In this document: positions 1-10,200 of the stretch, one piece after another | How the letters are laid out: each line of letters opens with the position of its first letter | Numbering within the stretch: position 1 is the stretch's first letter | DNA from: Anisus vortex | Lineage: Eukaryota > Mollusca > Gastropoda > Planorbidae | Assembly (NCBI GenBank): GCA_949126835.1 | Contig: OX421506.1 | Span: 27,479,441 to 27,543,440, forward strand | DNA: 64,000 bases | Direction: 5' to 3' | The notes under the pieces: model-generated | What the model was told of the DNA's origin: nothing | Seen by the model: only the letters and a program-made list of their open reading frames with translations | The model's database searches: none | Translations under genes and position numbers: made by a program

Positions 1-310
1 CAAGCGCCTCTTCTCTGGTGACCAAACTCCATCTTAAGTCCCTACAACACCGCAGAGCGGTAGACAAGGTCACGATGATGTACAAGATCACGAAAGGCCA
101 CGTGGACATGTCCACACAGACAGGTCGCATCCAACAAGTGTCCAGCTCTACCAGAGGTCATCAGCTCAAACTGAGTGTTCCACACACACGCTCCGATGTT
201 TACAAATATTCTTTTTTTTCCGTCAGCCGTTAGAGCGTGGAACTCAGACCGAGCCTCCATCACTGCTCCTTCTGCGCCGACTTTCAAGCAATCTCTTAAC
301 TGTTGGATCA
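1..310 (+). mobile_element. Non-LTR retrotransposon, 3' end of ORF2 (fragment)
   Basis: The frame reads SLQHRRAVDKVTMMYKITKG and then TRSDVYKYSFFSVSR, the closing block of a non-LTR reverse-transcriptase ORF (usually ... YKYSFFP ... W-N). A frameshift sits in the T-run near 210-218, so it is dead. The element continues off the left edge. Confidence 0.7.
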
Positions 311-534
311 GCAAATGAAAACTCTTGTTGTGTGTTATAAATGATATAAGTAGTAATGCACACTTTTAATCCCAGAGCATTCGCAATCAACTTATCCTTA
401 CCTTGTGGAATTTTTCCTCGGGTATAACGGGGTATCCACAGTATTAAGAAGAAAAAGGTGCAAGCTATAAAAATGATACTGAGCGACTTGTCACATGGTC
501 GTGACGTAGCCTAATAGTCTAAAAATAACCAGAT

Positions 535-1106
535 CAATAGGGCTTTTGCAATCACGTGACAAAAAGCACGTGATTTGTGTTTACTTTCTGTAATGGTGTA
601 CAAGTAATACAAGTATTAATAAAGTTTCATATAGGCTCGAGCTTTTTTTAAATGATGTGTTGTGTTTTAAGTCTTATTAAGATTTAAGCTGTATTATGTA
701 TGTTAAATAAATAGGCTATTTTATTATTATCATAGACATAGATCATAGACGATGTGAGCCTATTAGTGACTTGACTAGATAGCCTATTCACCAACACTAT
801 CACTTGACATCGTAGGCTAGCCTACGAAACATTAAAAGTGTAGGCCTATAAAGTGAAATTGAAAGTGTAAATAGGTCTAGCCGGCCCTAGCCTTATCACA
901 TTAATCAATTAATCTACAGTACTACTATTTACCTCCTTATTTTTTAGTAGGATAGCCAATATTCAGATGTGAATTTTGCATGAAAAAGAGCAACTTGACT
1001 TTCACCACGTTACATTTTTACCTCGAGTGGGTTCTTATATTTACACAAATACGTCACTAAAAATAGAGTAAAAACCTAAGCCACGCCCACTGAGAACGCT
1101 CTATTG
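535..1106. mobile_element. 572-bp MITE with two CACGTG boxes, copy 1
   Basis: Starts CAATAGGGCTTTTGC and ends with the complement of CAATAGAGCGTTCTC, so it has short imperfect terminal inverted repeats. A near-identical copy lies at 30265-30838. Near the start are two CACGTG palindromes flanking an A-run. There is no coding frame. Confidence 0.7.
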
Positions 1107-2017
1107 AAAAACAAAGAAAGTTTGTGTTTTTTTAATAGGGAAATCCTGTTATTATTGAATTGTATTGGGCGACGATGTATTGTGTTAAAATATGTTGAAT
1201 TAAAGTTATGTTAATTATTCCTGCTGACGCCGTGTCCAAATTGCTTGGATGAACGTTTGGGCGAGAGTTAAGGATTCTTCAAAGGTACCAAAAAAGTCAT
1301 TGAGATAAGCTGCCCACCCTTGACAGCGAGACGCAACATAATACTCAGGTCGTTTAGCGTGATTGTGGCACCCTAGGAAGGAAAGGGGGTCTAACGTCTC
1401 CTGACTTTACAGACCACTACAAGGCTTATTGCTTAGTTATCGCCCCCACTCCTATCCTCCTCCCCACCACACTTTCTTTTTTCTATAAATAGAAGCGTCT
1501 TTTTCTATAAATAGAAGCGTCTTTTTCTATAAATAGAAGCGGTTGTCACGATACTTTATATACAATTTTTGTTCTGTCAAATTTCTTGGGACAATAATTT
1601 TTGTAAACCTGCTAAGTCCCACTAAAAAAAACCCAGTGTGCTGAAAAATATTCCGGGCGCAATCACGTGACAAAAAGCCCGTGCTGTTTGTTTACTTTGT
1701 CTAGTGATGACAAATGGCAGCTGTTTATCTATAGAGTAGCATAGAACATTTGCAATAGGCGTGGCTTGGGTTTCTAGGTCACGTAACTATGGAAATAGAA
1801 GCCATGATAGAGGCATGATGGAATAAAATTGTTCATTATTTTGTCTATTTTACACCCAAAATAAAAGGAATGCTTAGCATGCCCTATGCTTTACTTCTAG
1901 ATACTAGTCTAAGATAGTAAGTTAAGGCTAACGCCGCTAACTTTCGTCAATCGACATCTTCAATTAAGTATTCTGGACTTACGGATTCTTTTCCATTGAT
2001 TTTTAAGGGTTTAAACA
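1107..2017. other. Intergenic, no gene seen
   Basis: Contains the three-copy TATA-like repeat at 1477-1541 and, at about 1660-1790, a short derivative of the CACGTG MITE. I see no coding frame. Confidence 0.5.
1477..1541. repeat. 22-bp tandem repeat, three copies, each with CTATAAATAG
   Basis: The unit TTTTTCTATAAATAGAAGCG is repeated three times with a 22-bp period. Each contains a perfect TATA-box-like palindrome. No gene start follows that I can identify. Confidence 0.85.
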
Positions 2018-2328
2018 TAGACTATAATACACATGGACCGCTTGCTTTAGTATTTCTGCTATATGATGACTTGAAACACTAATTTTTTCGGAATTCCCGA
2101 TTCCCTTGTGCAATGAACACTTCCGTTTTATTTAATCGCTATGATTTTCTCAATGAACAAGTAAAATCGAAAGTTTTATACAGCGGAAACATTTAGGCAA
2201 ACGTAGGAGAGCCATCATCATCATCATCAGGAGAGTAGAAGTAATTTAATTCAGCGTTATTGGTTGCGTACGGAAAAAGAACATAAGCTCTAAAAATAGA
2301 GCAAGCGAACCATCTTATTATAGTCTAT
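2018..2328 (-). mobile_element. MITE of the GACTATAATA family, copy 1
   Basis: Terminal inverted repeats begin TAGACTATAATA on both sides and continue to the GCTTGCT block. Internal sequence matches the copy at 17043-17339 in reverse orientation. Noncoding. Confidence 0.75.
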
Positions 2329-2429
2329 GATAATAGGTCACAAGTATTCCTTCAAATTCGAAAAAAATGCGATTTAATAAAACGGAAGTTTGTATGGCAC
2401 GTAGGCTACTTTATTCAGAATCTGGAATT

Positions 2430-4140
2430 ATGGTACATTCGATGAAGTGGGAAAATCGGAAACTCGGAAATTCCGAGTAGGAAGTTTTCCCATTTACGAA
2501 CTTGGTGCATTTTTGCATAATATTTTGTCACTTATCTATATAATATGTATAATGTGAATTAATTACATCTTCCTTGACGACGTTGAAAATTAACATAAAA
2601 TATAGAAGAGTTACCGTTACTTTGGGTATGTCCATTAATTACGTTTTACAATTTTTAGTAGATTTTTACCTATGGTTCCTACCATCCTCCCCCCCCCCCT
2701 AACTCGCCCCTCCCACATTTTTTTCAAATCCGAGGATTTTAACAATAGTTCTGTTCTTTCTGTTTACTATTGTTCTTTTCATAGAAATATTTAATCTTTT
2801 CCAATTTTACGTTTCACTAAATGAGCATTCGGTAGCCTACAATGTTAATTGTTCAATAGACCTTTTCATCATCATTGATATGCCTTCTTCTACAGGCAAT
2901 GTTTCCTTTGCTTTTTCTTCAAAATGATCGAACATATCCATGGAACCTTTAACAAAATGCGAAAATGAAGCATAGGCCTACAATTCCCTACAAGGCTATA
3001 CATATAGACTAATTTGGGGGTCTGGCAGCGATTGACTAGTCTTGTGAAATTCATCCAGCAAGTAATTCTATTTTGCACTCATTTTATGGTGGTTGTGCAC
3101 AATATTAGCCATATTTTCCCCTGTGTGGCTACCCATATCTAGGAAAGCTAGAAAACGTCCAATAGGGAGCCCATCATCTTGTGAAACATATAGGCTATAT
3201 AGGCCTACCTCACAATAACAGTGAGCTGATCAATATGGGACCGGTCTGTAGTGGAATCTACAGATAAACTGAAGTACCCTGCAGTTCTTAAATCATCCAA
3301 GATTGAGTATCTTACTTTAGTGTGCCATAATTTTGATAAATTCATCACATTTTGTATAATTAAGTAGGCTTTATATGACAATTACTCACTCGTACAATTT
3401 ATTTTTGGGAACCTTAAGTTATTTCTTGTGTAGCTTATAAGTAAATACAGCACTGTCCATACACAGATATACAAACTATATATAACAAGATGAACACAAA
3501 AATAACGTGTCAAATCCATAATTGATATATTAGGCCTAATTGTATTAACGTTAAACCATGTTTTTACAAATTTACATGTTTGCTATGTAGGCTATATGGC
3601 ACAGGACACATGTAGAATTTTGTAATAAATTTGTATCACTTTTTAGGTAATAAAAGGTAACATTGTTGACGTCAAATTTTCTTGACCTCCCCTCTCCCCT
3701 ATGTCGACAATTGTCAAACCTTTTCAGACCCCCTCCCCCCTATTTAGTTGACGTAATTAATGGACGTCCACTTAGTTACGGCTTTTCAACTCATATAGAT
3801 AAGTGATTTTATCTTAAACATTATAAGCCGAAGAACTTATATTTCACAATAATATATAGATCGGTGCTTATTATGCATACATATTTTTTACTCTATTTTG
3901 AAAACATAATTTAATTTAAAATGGTATTTTTTAATTTAAAAGAGCAATGTACATAATATTTTTCTTTATTTATAATTTTAACAAATTTTGTAAAAAAAAT
4001 ATTATTGCAAGGTTGCTAATGACGCATCGATAAAACCAACAGTTTTAAAATGCACAGTGTCGGAACACGGAACATTAGGCTATTCTATTGCTACTCGGAA
4101 CCTCCGAGTTTCCGACTTTCCCACTTCGTCGAATGCCATA
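2430..4140. mobile_element. Putative DNA transposon, 1.7 kb, 50-bp terminal inverted repeats, no ORF
   Basis: The left end (2430-2480) and the complement of the right end (4091-4140) match over about 50 bp, including GAAGTGGGAAA and CGGAAACTCGG. The interior is AT-rich and has no convincing reading frame, so any autonomous partner is elsewhere. Confidence 0.55.
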
Positions 4141-4187
4141 TTACACACAAAAAAAGAAGAATTAGGTTAGCAGTTTTGCAGAAAAAA

Positions 4188-4226
4188 CTAAAGCAAGCGC
4201 TCCATGTGTATTATAGTCTATAGTTT
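4188..4226. mobile_element. Isolated terminal repeat of the GACTATAATA MITE family
   Basis: About 37 bases match the 2018 end of the complete copy (ATAATACACATGG then the GCTTGCTTTAGT block). Only one end is seen, so this is a truncated copy. Confidence 0.55.
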
Positions 4227-4308
4227 ACATTTTAACGTTGAGTGTTAATTTTCATTGCATTACAGCGTTTTATATATTTTTTAAGTCATATTGTTGAAAT
4301 GATGATAT

Positions 4309-5640
4309 TTAAAAATAAAACCCTCTTAAGCTTGTATTAATTCGCTGCCATTGTTCACCACTACACAAAGTAAACAAACAACACGTGCTTTTTGTCATGT
4401 GATTGCAAATTTCTATCTTAACTTGAAAGTGCGTCAAGTTGTTGGCATGTACTTGTTCCAAAAACAAGACAAGTTTGGATCTGAAAGCCTTTACATTGGT
4501 GGCTAGATCAGAAACAAGATTTTTCTCTCCTTGTAATTTTAGGTTCATAAAATTTAAATGACTAGTCTGTAGTTATGTCTGTGGCAAAGGCCAATTTCCA
4601 CACCCTCTTTTCATCAGACAGTAATGGCTGTGGCTTGCCTTTACTTTCCAGGGACTCACCTATTTCCTTTCTTAACTTAAATACTCTGCTCAGAACTTTC
4701 TGCTGTGTAATGTGGTAAATCTTTCGATTCTGTGTCTGTATCTTTCAACATGGCTCTGACCTATCTATGACTGAGCCCATGTGACCTTATTAAATTGACC
4801 ATCTCACCACAGGATTCAGTACACTGCTAATATCCATATATTTAGCACACAAAGCTTGCTGGTGAATAATACAATGTAGGAACATTGGTTGTGGACTTTT
4901 TTTTCATTACACATCTGCTTCACTTGTCCAACCACGCCTTTCTTTGTGCCACTAATGTTCTTTCCTCCATCAACAGTAACGCAACTGAGGTTAGTCCAGT
5001 CCAAGTTATAATCAGTAAATGTTTTTTTCCAACTCATTGAATATATCCTCTCCGGTAACAGTGTCATACATGCTGTGTGGGGAAGCCAGCTATTGTGTTG
5101 TGTTCGTGTCTTCATCCACACCTCTAATGAACACAATCAGTTGAGAGGTGGAACAGCTATCCAGCGACTCATCCATTGAATTGAAAAATGGTATAACGTG
5201 CTTGCATTCTTCGCTATTTGATTCACAATGTTTTCACCCATATCTGCAACACGGCGGGCAATGGTATTTGCACCCAAAGCTACATTTTAAAATTGTTTGT
5301 TAAAAAGTTCCTCAGCCACCTCCCAACAAACATTCCTTCACTACTTCACCATCTGTAAACGGTTTGCCATTTTTAGCCAGAACGTAAGCAACTTTATAAC
5401 TGGCCTTAGTTAAAGATTCGTTTTCATTTGAGGATTAACTGAACAATGTCCTCTGAGATGTGATTGTCATTTTGTAATTTAGCTAATTTTTCTGCACGGA
5501 CTTCATTCTCCAAATTATGTGCATATTTCTCCTTCTGTTTGCTTGGATGCAAGTCTTCTTGGTGGGAAGACAAGGCGTGCATGCGTGGCCTTGTACTAGA
5601 AACATTGTTCGCGTTTTAAAGGTGTGCCCAATTTGAGAGT
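4309..5640 (-). pseudogene. Decayed hAT-like transposase (GTF2IRD2/ZBED-like)
   Basis: Reading right to left, three frames carry ordered transposase blocks: AKLQNDNHISEDIVQ; ASYKVAYVLAKNGKPFTDGE; NTIARRVADMGENI; DESLDSC then LIVFIRGVDED; TVTGEDIFNELEKN; SCVTVDGGKNISGTKKGVVG; and finally LNLKLQGEKNLVSDLATNV. These match the hAT-type transposase domesticated in vertebrate GTF2IRD2. Frameshifts and stops separate the blocks. Function is lost. Confidence 0.75.
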
Positions 5641-5740
5641 GGGGGAACAACTTTTCACCCCCCCCCCACCTTTTCCCCCTTTATAGGCCTACTATTTGCT
5701 TACAATTTGTCTCCCTTCAGCCCTTCCTAAAAATTAAAAA

Positions 5741-5993
5741 GTAAAGTATCCCGTCGGACCAAATTGATCCACAGGGCCGGTGAAACAGCGTTCACCAGTA
5801 TCCAAAGCCACGGCATACTAGGTGATTGTGTGACCAGCACTATGCACATCCGCCTTTACTTGACCTCAACTAAGATCAGGTAGACTCCAGGACACCCTCA
5901 AATCATGGGAAAAAATCCTAGCCTGCATTAGGATTCGAAGCCAGGACCCTTGGATCGTCAGTCAAACACGCTGCTGCTCGGCTACCGTGCCAC
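5741..5993 (-). mobile_element. tRNA-derived SINE, family A
   Basis: The - strand has a tRNA-like head with A-box GTAGCCGAGCAG and B-box-like GATTCGAA..., then the family body with CCTAGTATGCCGTGG and GAACGCTG. Better copies lie at 13364-13578 and 29212-29490. Confidence 0.65.
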
Positions 5994-6229
5994 ATTCAGA
6001 ACTTCCTAATGTACACTAAGCTTATTTATCTTTCCTCCAAACTCGCATTGTTTTTGTCTCAATCCTTTCCATTTGAAAAGTAGAAATATTAAGCAGCGAA
6101 TAAGGTTTTGCATTGTATAAGTGATCGGTTGGAAAACAAAACGCACTACTGCGCGCCTCAATTTTAATTCGGTAAAAACATAATGTCCACGTAAACGGTA
6201 GTTGAACTTGGCAGAATACAAGTAAAATT

Positions 6230-6327
6230 CCATAATTTTTTTCCGTAGATAAAAAGGACTCCGCGGGCCGCATGAGAGGGCCTCGCGGGCCGCATGCGGC
6301 CCGCGGGCCGTAGTTTGGAGACCCCTG
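6230..6327 (-). mobile_element. hAT terminal sequence, probably the 5' end of the decayed transposase element
   Basis: On the - strand the element begins CAGGGGTCTCCAAACTACGG followed by GC-rich GGCCGC repeats, a well-known hAT terminus style. It lies upstream of the transposase remains at 4309-5640 in the right orientation. The opposite end was not found. Confidence 0.5.
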
Positions 6328-6329
6328 CG

Positions 6330-6420
6330 TTACATCATCTAAGATCGTCCTTCTCTGTCTACCTCTGCATCTCTTTCCCGCAAGCTTTTCAGTTATTATG
6401 ATATTTTCTATGTTTTCCTT
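6330..6420 (-). mobile_element. LINE ORF2 C-terminal scrap
   Basis: The - strand reads IITEKLAGKRCRGRQRRTIL, the GKR-RGR-R block near the end of many non-LTR ORF2 proteins. Only this short piece survives next to the hAT terminus. Confidence 0.5.
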
Positions 6421-6519
6421 TCTTATTGTATTATTAATTCTTATTACATACTGCAATAATACCATCTCTCCGTCTCTCTCCCTTCACTCTCTCTGAATGT
6501 AAGGTTTGATTGATCGTTT

Positions 6520-6850
6520 GTTTTTGTGTTTGTGTGTGTGTGTTGTTGTAGTTGTTTTCTTTAAGAATGACGTTAACCTTTACATTTTGCAATTTTTCTC
6601 TCGATGATAAGCATACAAACACAACAATGCACATAAACTCAAAACACACACAGACCTGACACGCAAAAACAGAGAGACGACCAACGCACATGAACACACA
6701 CACACAGCATTAACACACACACAAAAATATGTAATCTGTCAAAAGCAATGTTCCCTGTCAAGCTTCACTTCAATGGGTCCTATATATAATAGAGAGGTAG
6801 GTAAGTAGGAGGATATATAGATAGATAGATAAATAGATAGATAGATAGAT
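6520..6850. repeat. Simple repeats (TG/CA and GATA)
   Basis: TG-rich sequence at 6523-6545, CA-rich at 6640-6725 and a GATA run at about 6808-6852. Low-complexity sequence before the receptor gene. Confidence 0.8.
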
Positions 6851-6992
6851 GTGAATACTCCAGATAATTGAAACTGATAGTACTTTGTTCTTGTAGCACT
6901 TTGTTTTTATTTAAATCTATTATTTCCTACAGGAAACGTAGACGTCATCAGCCATAGAACGGAGCCAAGATAAATAGAAGGTCTGCGGCGCT

Positions 6993-7143
6993 CAGAGAAG
7001 GGTAACACGCTCAAACGGGCGACTCCCAGAGAAGGACAACCCGCTGAGAAGGGCAACTCCCAGAGAAGGGCAACCCGCTTAGAAGGGCTACTCCCAGAGA
7101 AGGGCATTCCGCTTAAAAGGGCAACTCCAAGACAAGGGCAAGC
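6993..7143 (+). repeat. 34-bp minisatellite in the receptor 5' leader
   Basis: About 4.5 copies of a 34-bp unit built of two related halves (CAGAGAAGGGCAACCCGCTT and GAAGGGCAACTCC), ending 17 bases before the start codon. Much more GC-rich than its surroundings. Confidence 0.85.
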
Positions 7144-7160
7144 AAGACACGTACAGGGTG

Positions 7161-7233
7161 ATGGAATCGTCCATCTTCCTCACTTTCATAATAGCCGCGG
7201 CACAAATTGGCTTGGCCGGATCTGTGAACATTT
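7161..7233 (+). CDS. Receptor exon 1: start codon and signal peptide
   Basis: The ATG has purines at -3 and +4. It opens a typical signal peptide (MESSIFLTFIIAAAQIGLAG) with a hydrophobic core and small residues before the likely cut near residue 20. The exon ends at a perfect GTAAGTA donor with one base of the next codon. A 34-bp minisatellite lies directly upstream. No other start reads into the lectin domain. Confidence 0.8.
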
Positions 7234-10200
7234 GTAAGTATGACACATTAAAGATCAAGTGAAAAGCTTTGGATCATAACTGATTTAACCCTTACAGTCC
7301 CGGGCGCGTATATAGCGGAACTGAAGGCAGCATAGATAGAAATAGGTCGGTACGGGAAGGGTTAATAATATATTATTTGGATTTTAAATATGAGGCACGG
7401 TGGTCCTGGGTTCAAATCCTGGTGAAGGCTAGCATTTGTTATTGGCAAGCCCCACGAGAGGGGGGTACAGCCGGTTCGCCATACCGGGGCCATGAGAGTC
7501 TGAGAGTTTAGGGGGCCCATGAAGCCCATGAATATTAAAATTAAATTGGCAATTACGCAAGTTTATTTTAATTGTTGCTATAAGCTAAGAGGAGATGTCC
7601 CAAAAACTCCTACAATCTCACGTGGCGCTAGGGGCTCTTAATTTTGATATTTATTGAATGTGTACTTGAACATTTTGTTAAATATGTAATGAAGCATTTA
7701 GTTGAAATATAGGGTCTAATCAGTGGCGTACCGAGGGATGGTGACAACCGGTGCGGTAAACTTTGGGTGTCACCCCATCCCCCTCGCCCACGACTTTCAC
7801 CATAGTTTTCGTCTCCTTAAGACAAGCCTGTAGTTCAAACATGACAAAAAAAAAATTACAATATTAATTTAATATTAGAAAGTAAAAGCAATAAACAACT
7901 GAAACAACCGTACGGTTAGTTATTTTTATATTAAAAGTACTTTATTTAAATTTTTCCTTTCCAGCTCTTCAAAACTGCAAGCTTGTCAATCCCCTCATCA
8001 AAATCTATATCATTCACAATATCTCTTTCTATCAATAACATAGCCATATCTGAAAGTCTTGATCGTCCCTAGGTGGAGCGTAAATAGCTTTTTATATTTA
8101 TAAGCTTTAGTTTTGAAAAGCTCCGTTCACAAGAAGCCACAGACACACATACCGTTAGAAATAATTGAAGGCCTAGCGAGAGTGTTGGAAGAGATTCTGT
8201 GAAGTCCCATTTGGCTATGAATTTCAAAATATCTAATAGGTCCTACTGACCAGTCCATGGCTTTTTTTTAGGTCAATATAAGCTGCTTTTAGGTGCTGTC
8301 GGATGGCTCATCGTAGAAAAAAGTTTAATTTGGGAACGAACACCAATAACTCTTTTTCACTTACTGACAGTAGAATCTTGGGCTGAACAGCCTCAAACAT
8401 ATCTGCAATTTCCTTAAACGCTGTTGATCTGGAGTTCAGAATGAAAGCGATCAATACACACTAGCATCTCCCTATTGCTTTATTCTCGCATAGAAATTCC
8501 GGCATCTCTTAATTTTTTCTCCTGCCATTCTCTACTTGAATCTTTATCTTCTCTCTACGGAAATCCAATGTTGGTCTGATTTTATAAGTGCTTGTTCAAT
8601 AGCATGCTCCACTAATTGACTCCGCTTTTCGTGCAAAAACAATCTTAAGGCTTCTAACTTGGTCACCACCTTATGCTTTTAGTGGTGTTTGACAATTGAT
8701 TTCAACCTCGATGGCCAGTTCTGGTCTTTTAGAAATATACATAGGCTACAAGATTAGTTATGAAGAATCCTTTTTTAACATCAAAAATGAGTAGGCGATT
8801 ATTTATACTCAAAGTGTTAATAATAATAATAATAATTGGTCATTTATATCGCGCCTCACTCCATGTTATTCGCGTTAGGTTAAATTTAGCCTTGTTTTTA
8901 AAATAAATTAGTCAAGAGTTGCATCGTTGGTTATTAAAAAACACAAAAACAAAATAAAAGGAAAATTCTTTTGCATTTAGCAATTAGGAATAATAAATAG
9001 GTGATTCTTCACGTCTGACATTCACAATCCATCGTTTCCTTTTGGCGACATCTTTTGGAAATGAAATACAATTTAAACCTCGACATCTTTTCTTACAACC
9101 AGTAACGCAGCACACAGAATTGTTTCAAAGTAAATGATCGAATGGATCGGAAATGTTTTTCTTGTCGACCTTTTATGCATGCATAATCGTTAAGACTTGT
9201 CAATTAGTTTGGGATTATAAATAGGTGATTCTTCACGTCTGACATTGACAATCAATCGTTTTATTTTGGCAACATCTTTTGGAAATGAAATAAAATTTAA
9301 TCCACTAAAGCTTTTGTACAACCAGTAATGCAGCACACAAACATTTTTTGAAGCAAATCTTATCTTGTACATTACAGACCCTCCTTCTATAAAGAAGATT
9401 ATTGCATCCTACGTTCATCCGTGGTCCGAGTCTAGTCTTTCATTTTATTAATGTTTTAAATGATGTTAAGTTACTGGTTTTCCTGGTTTGTTAAGGCTAC
9501 CCGTTCCATGCCCGAATGCCACTCGGGAAGAAAAAGTACTTATATGCATTTGTTCTCGCATAGGGGATAAGGAAAGTGTTTTTGTCTTTATGTTTATCTG
9601 ATCTTTGCAACAAGTTGTTATTAGGTTGTATTTCTAAATTAGAGTTTAATGCCTTATGTATTATTACTACTTTACTCTTTGTCCTTCTGTCCTCTAGTGC
9701 AGGGGTCGGCAACCTTTTGCTAATGGTGTGCCAAACTAGGATTTCTAAATCATTCAGCGTGCCAACAGCCTAAAAGTTAACCTGTTCTATTATAGTTGTT
9801 TTATTATTTTCTTTAGGACAATTAACCAACTCCGTAGCAAGACTAATGCCAAAAGCAAAGGAAATCTATAGAGAAAATCATCGTTAAAACGGTATAATAT
9901 TTAATTAAAAAATATAATTTCTTTGTGATTATCGTCGTTTTTCTTTGCATTTATATCAAATACAAAATTTTATTACCAAACTTTCATAATTTATGGTAAT
10001 TAATTTTTTTGTAAACATTACCATTTGGTTTTCAAGATATGCATATAGCAACTTCTAATTTCTAATATTGATGATACTATTATTTGTTCTCAGATTAATT
10101 GAGATTTTTTTAGTTTTGTTTACTGCAAAATGGGGAAAGAAATAATATTAAGCAGAAGCGATACTTTGTAATCATACAAACTGGGTAGTTAATGTAAAGT

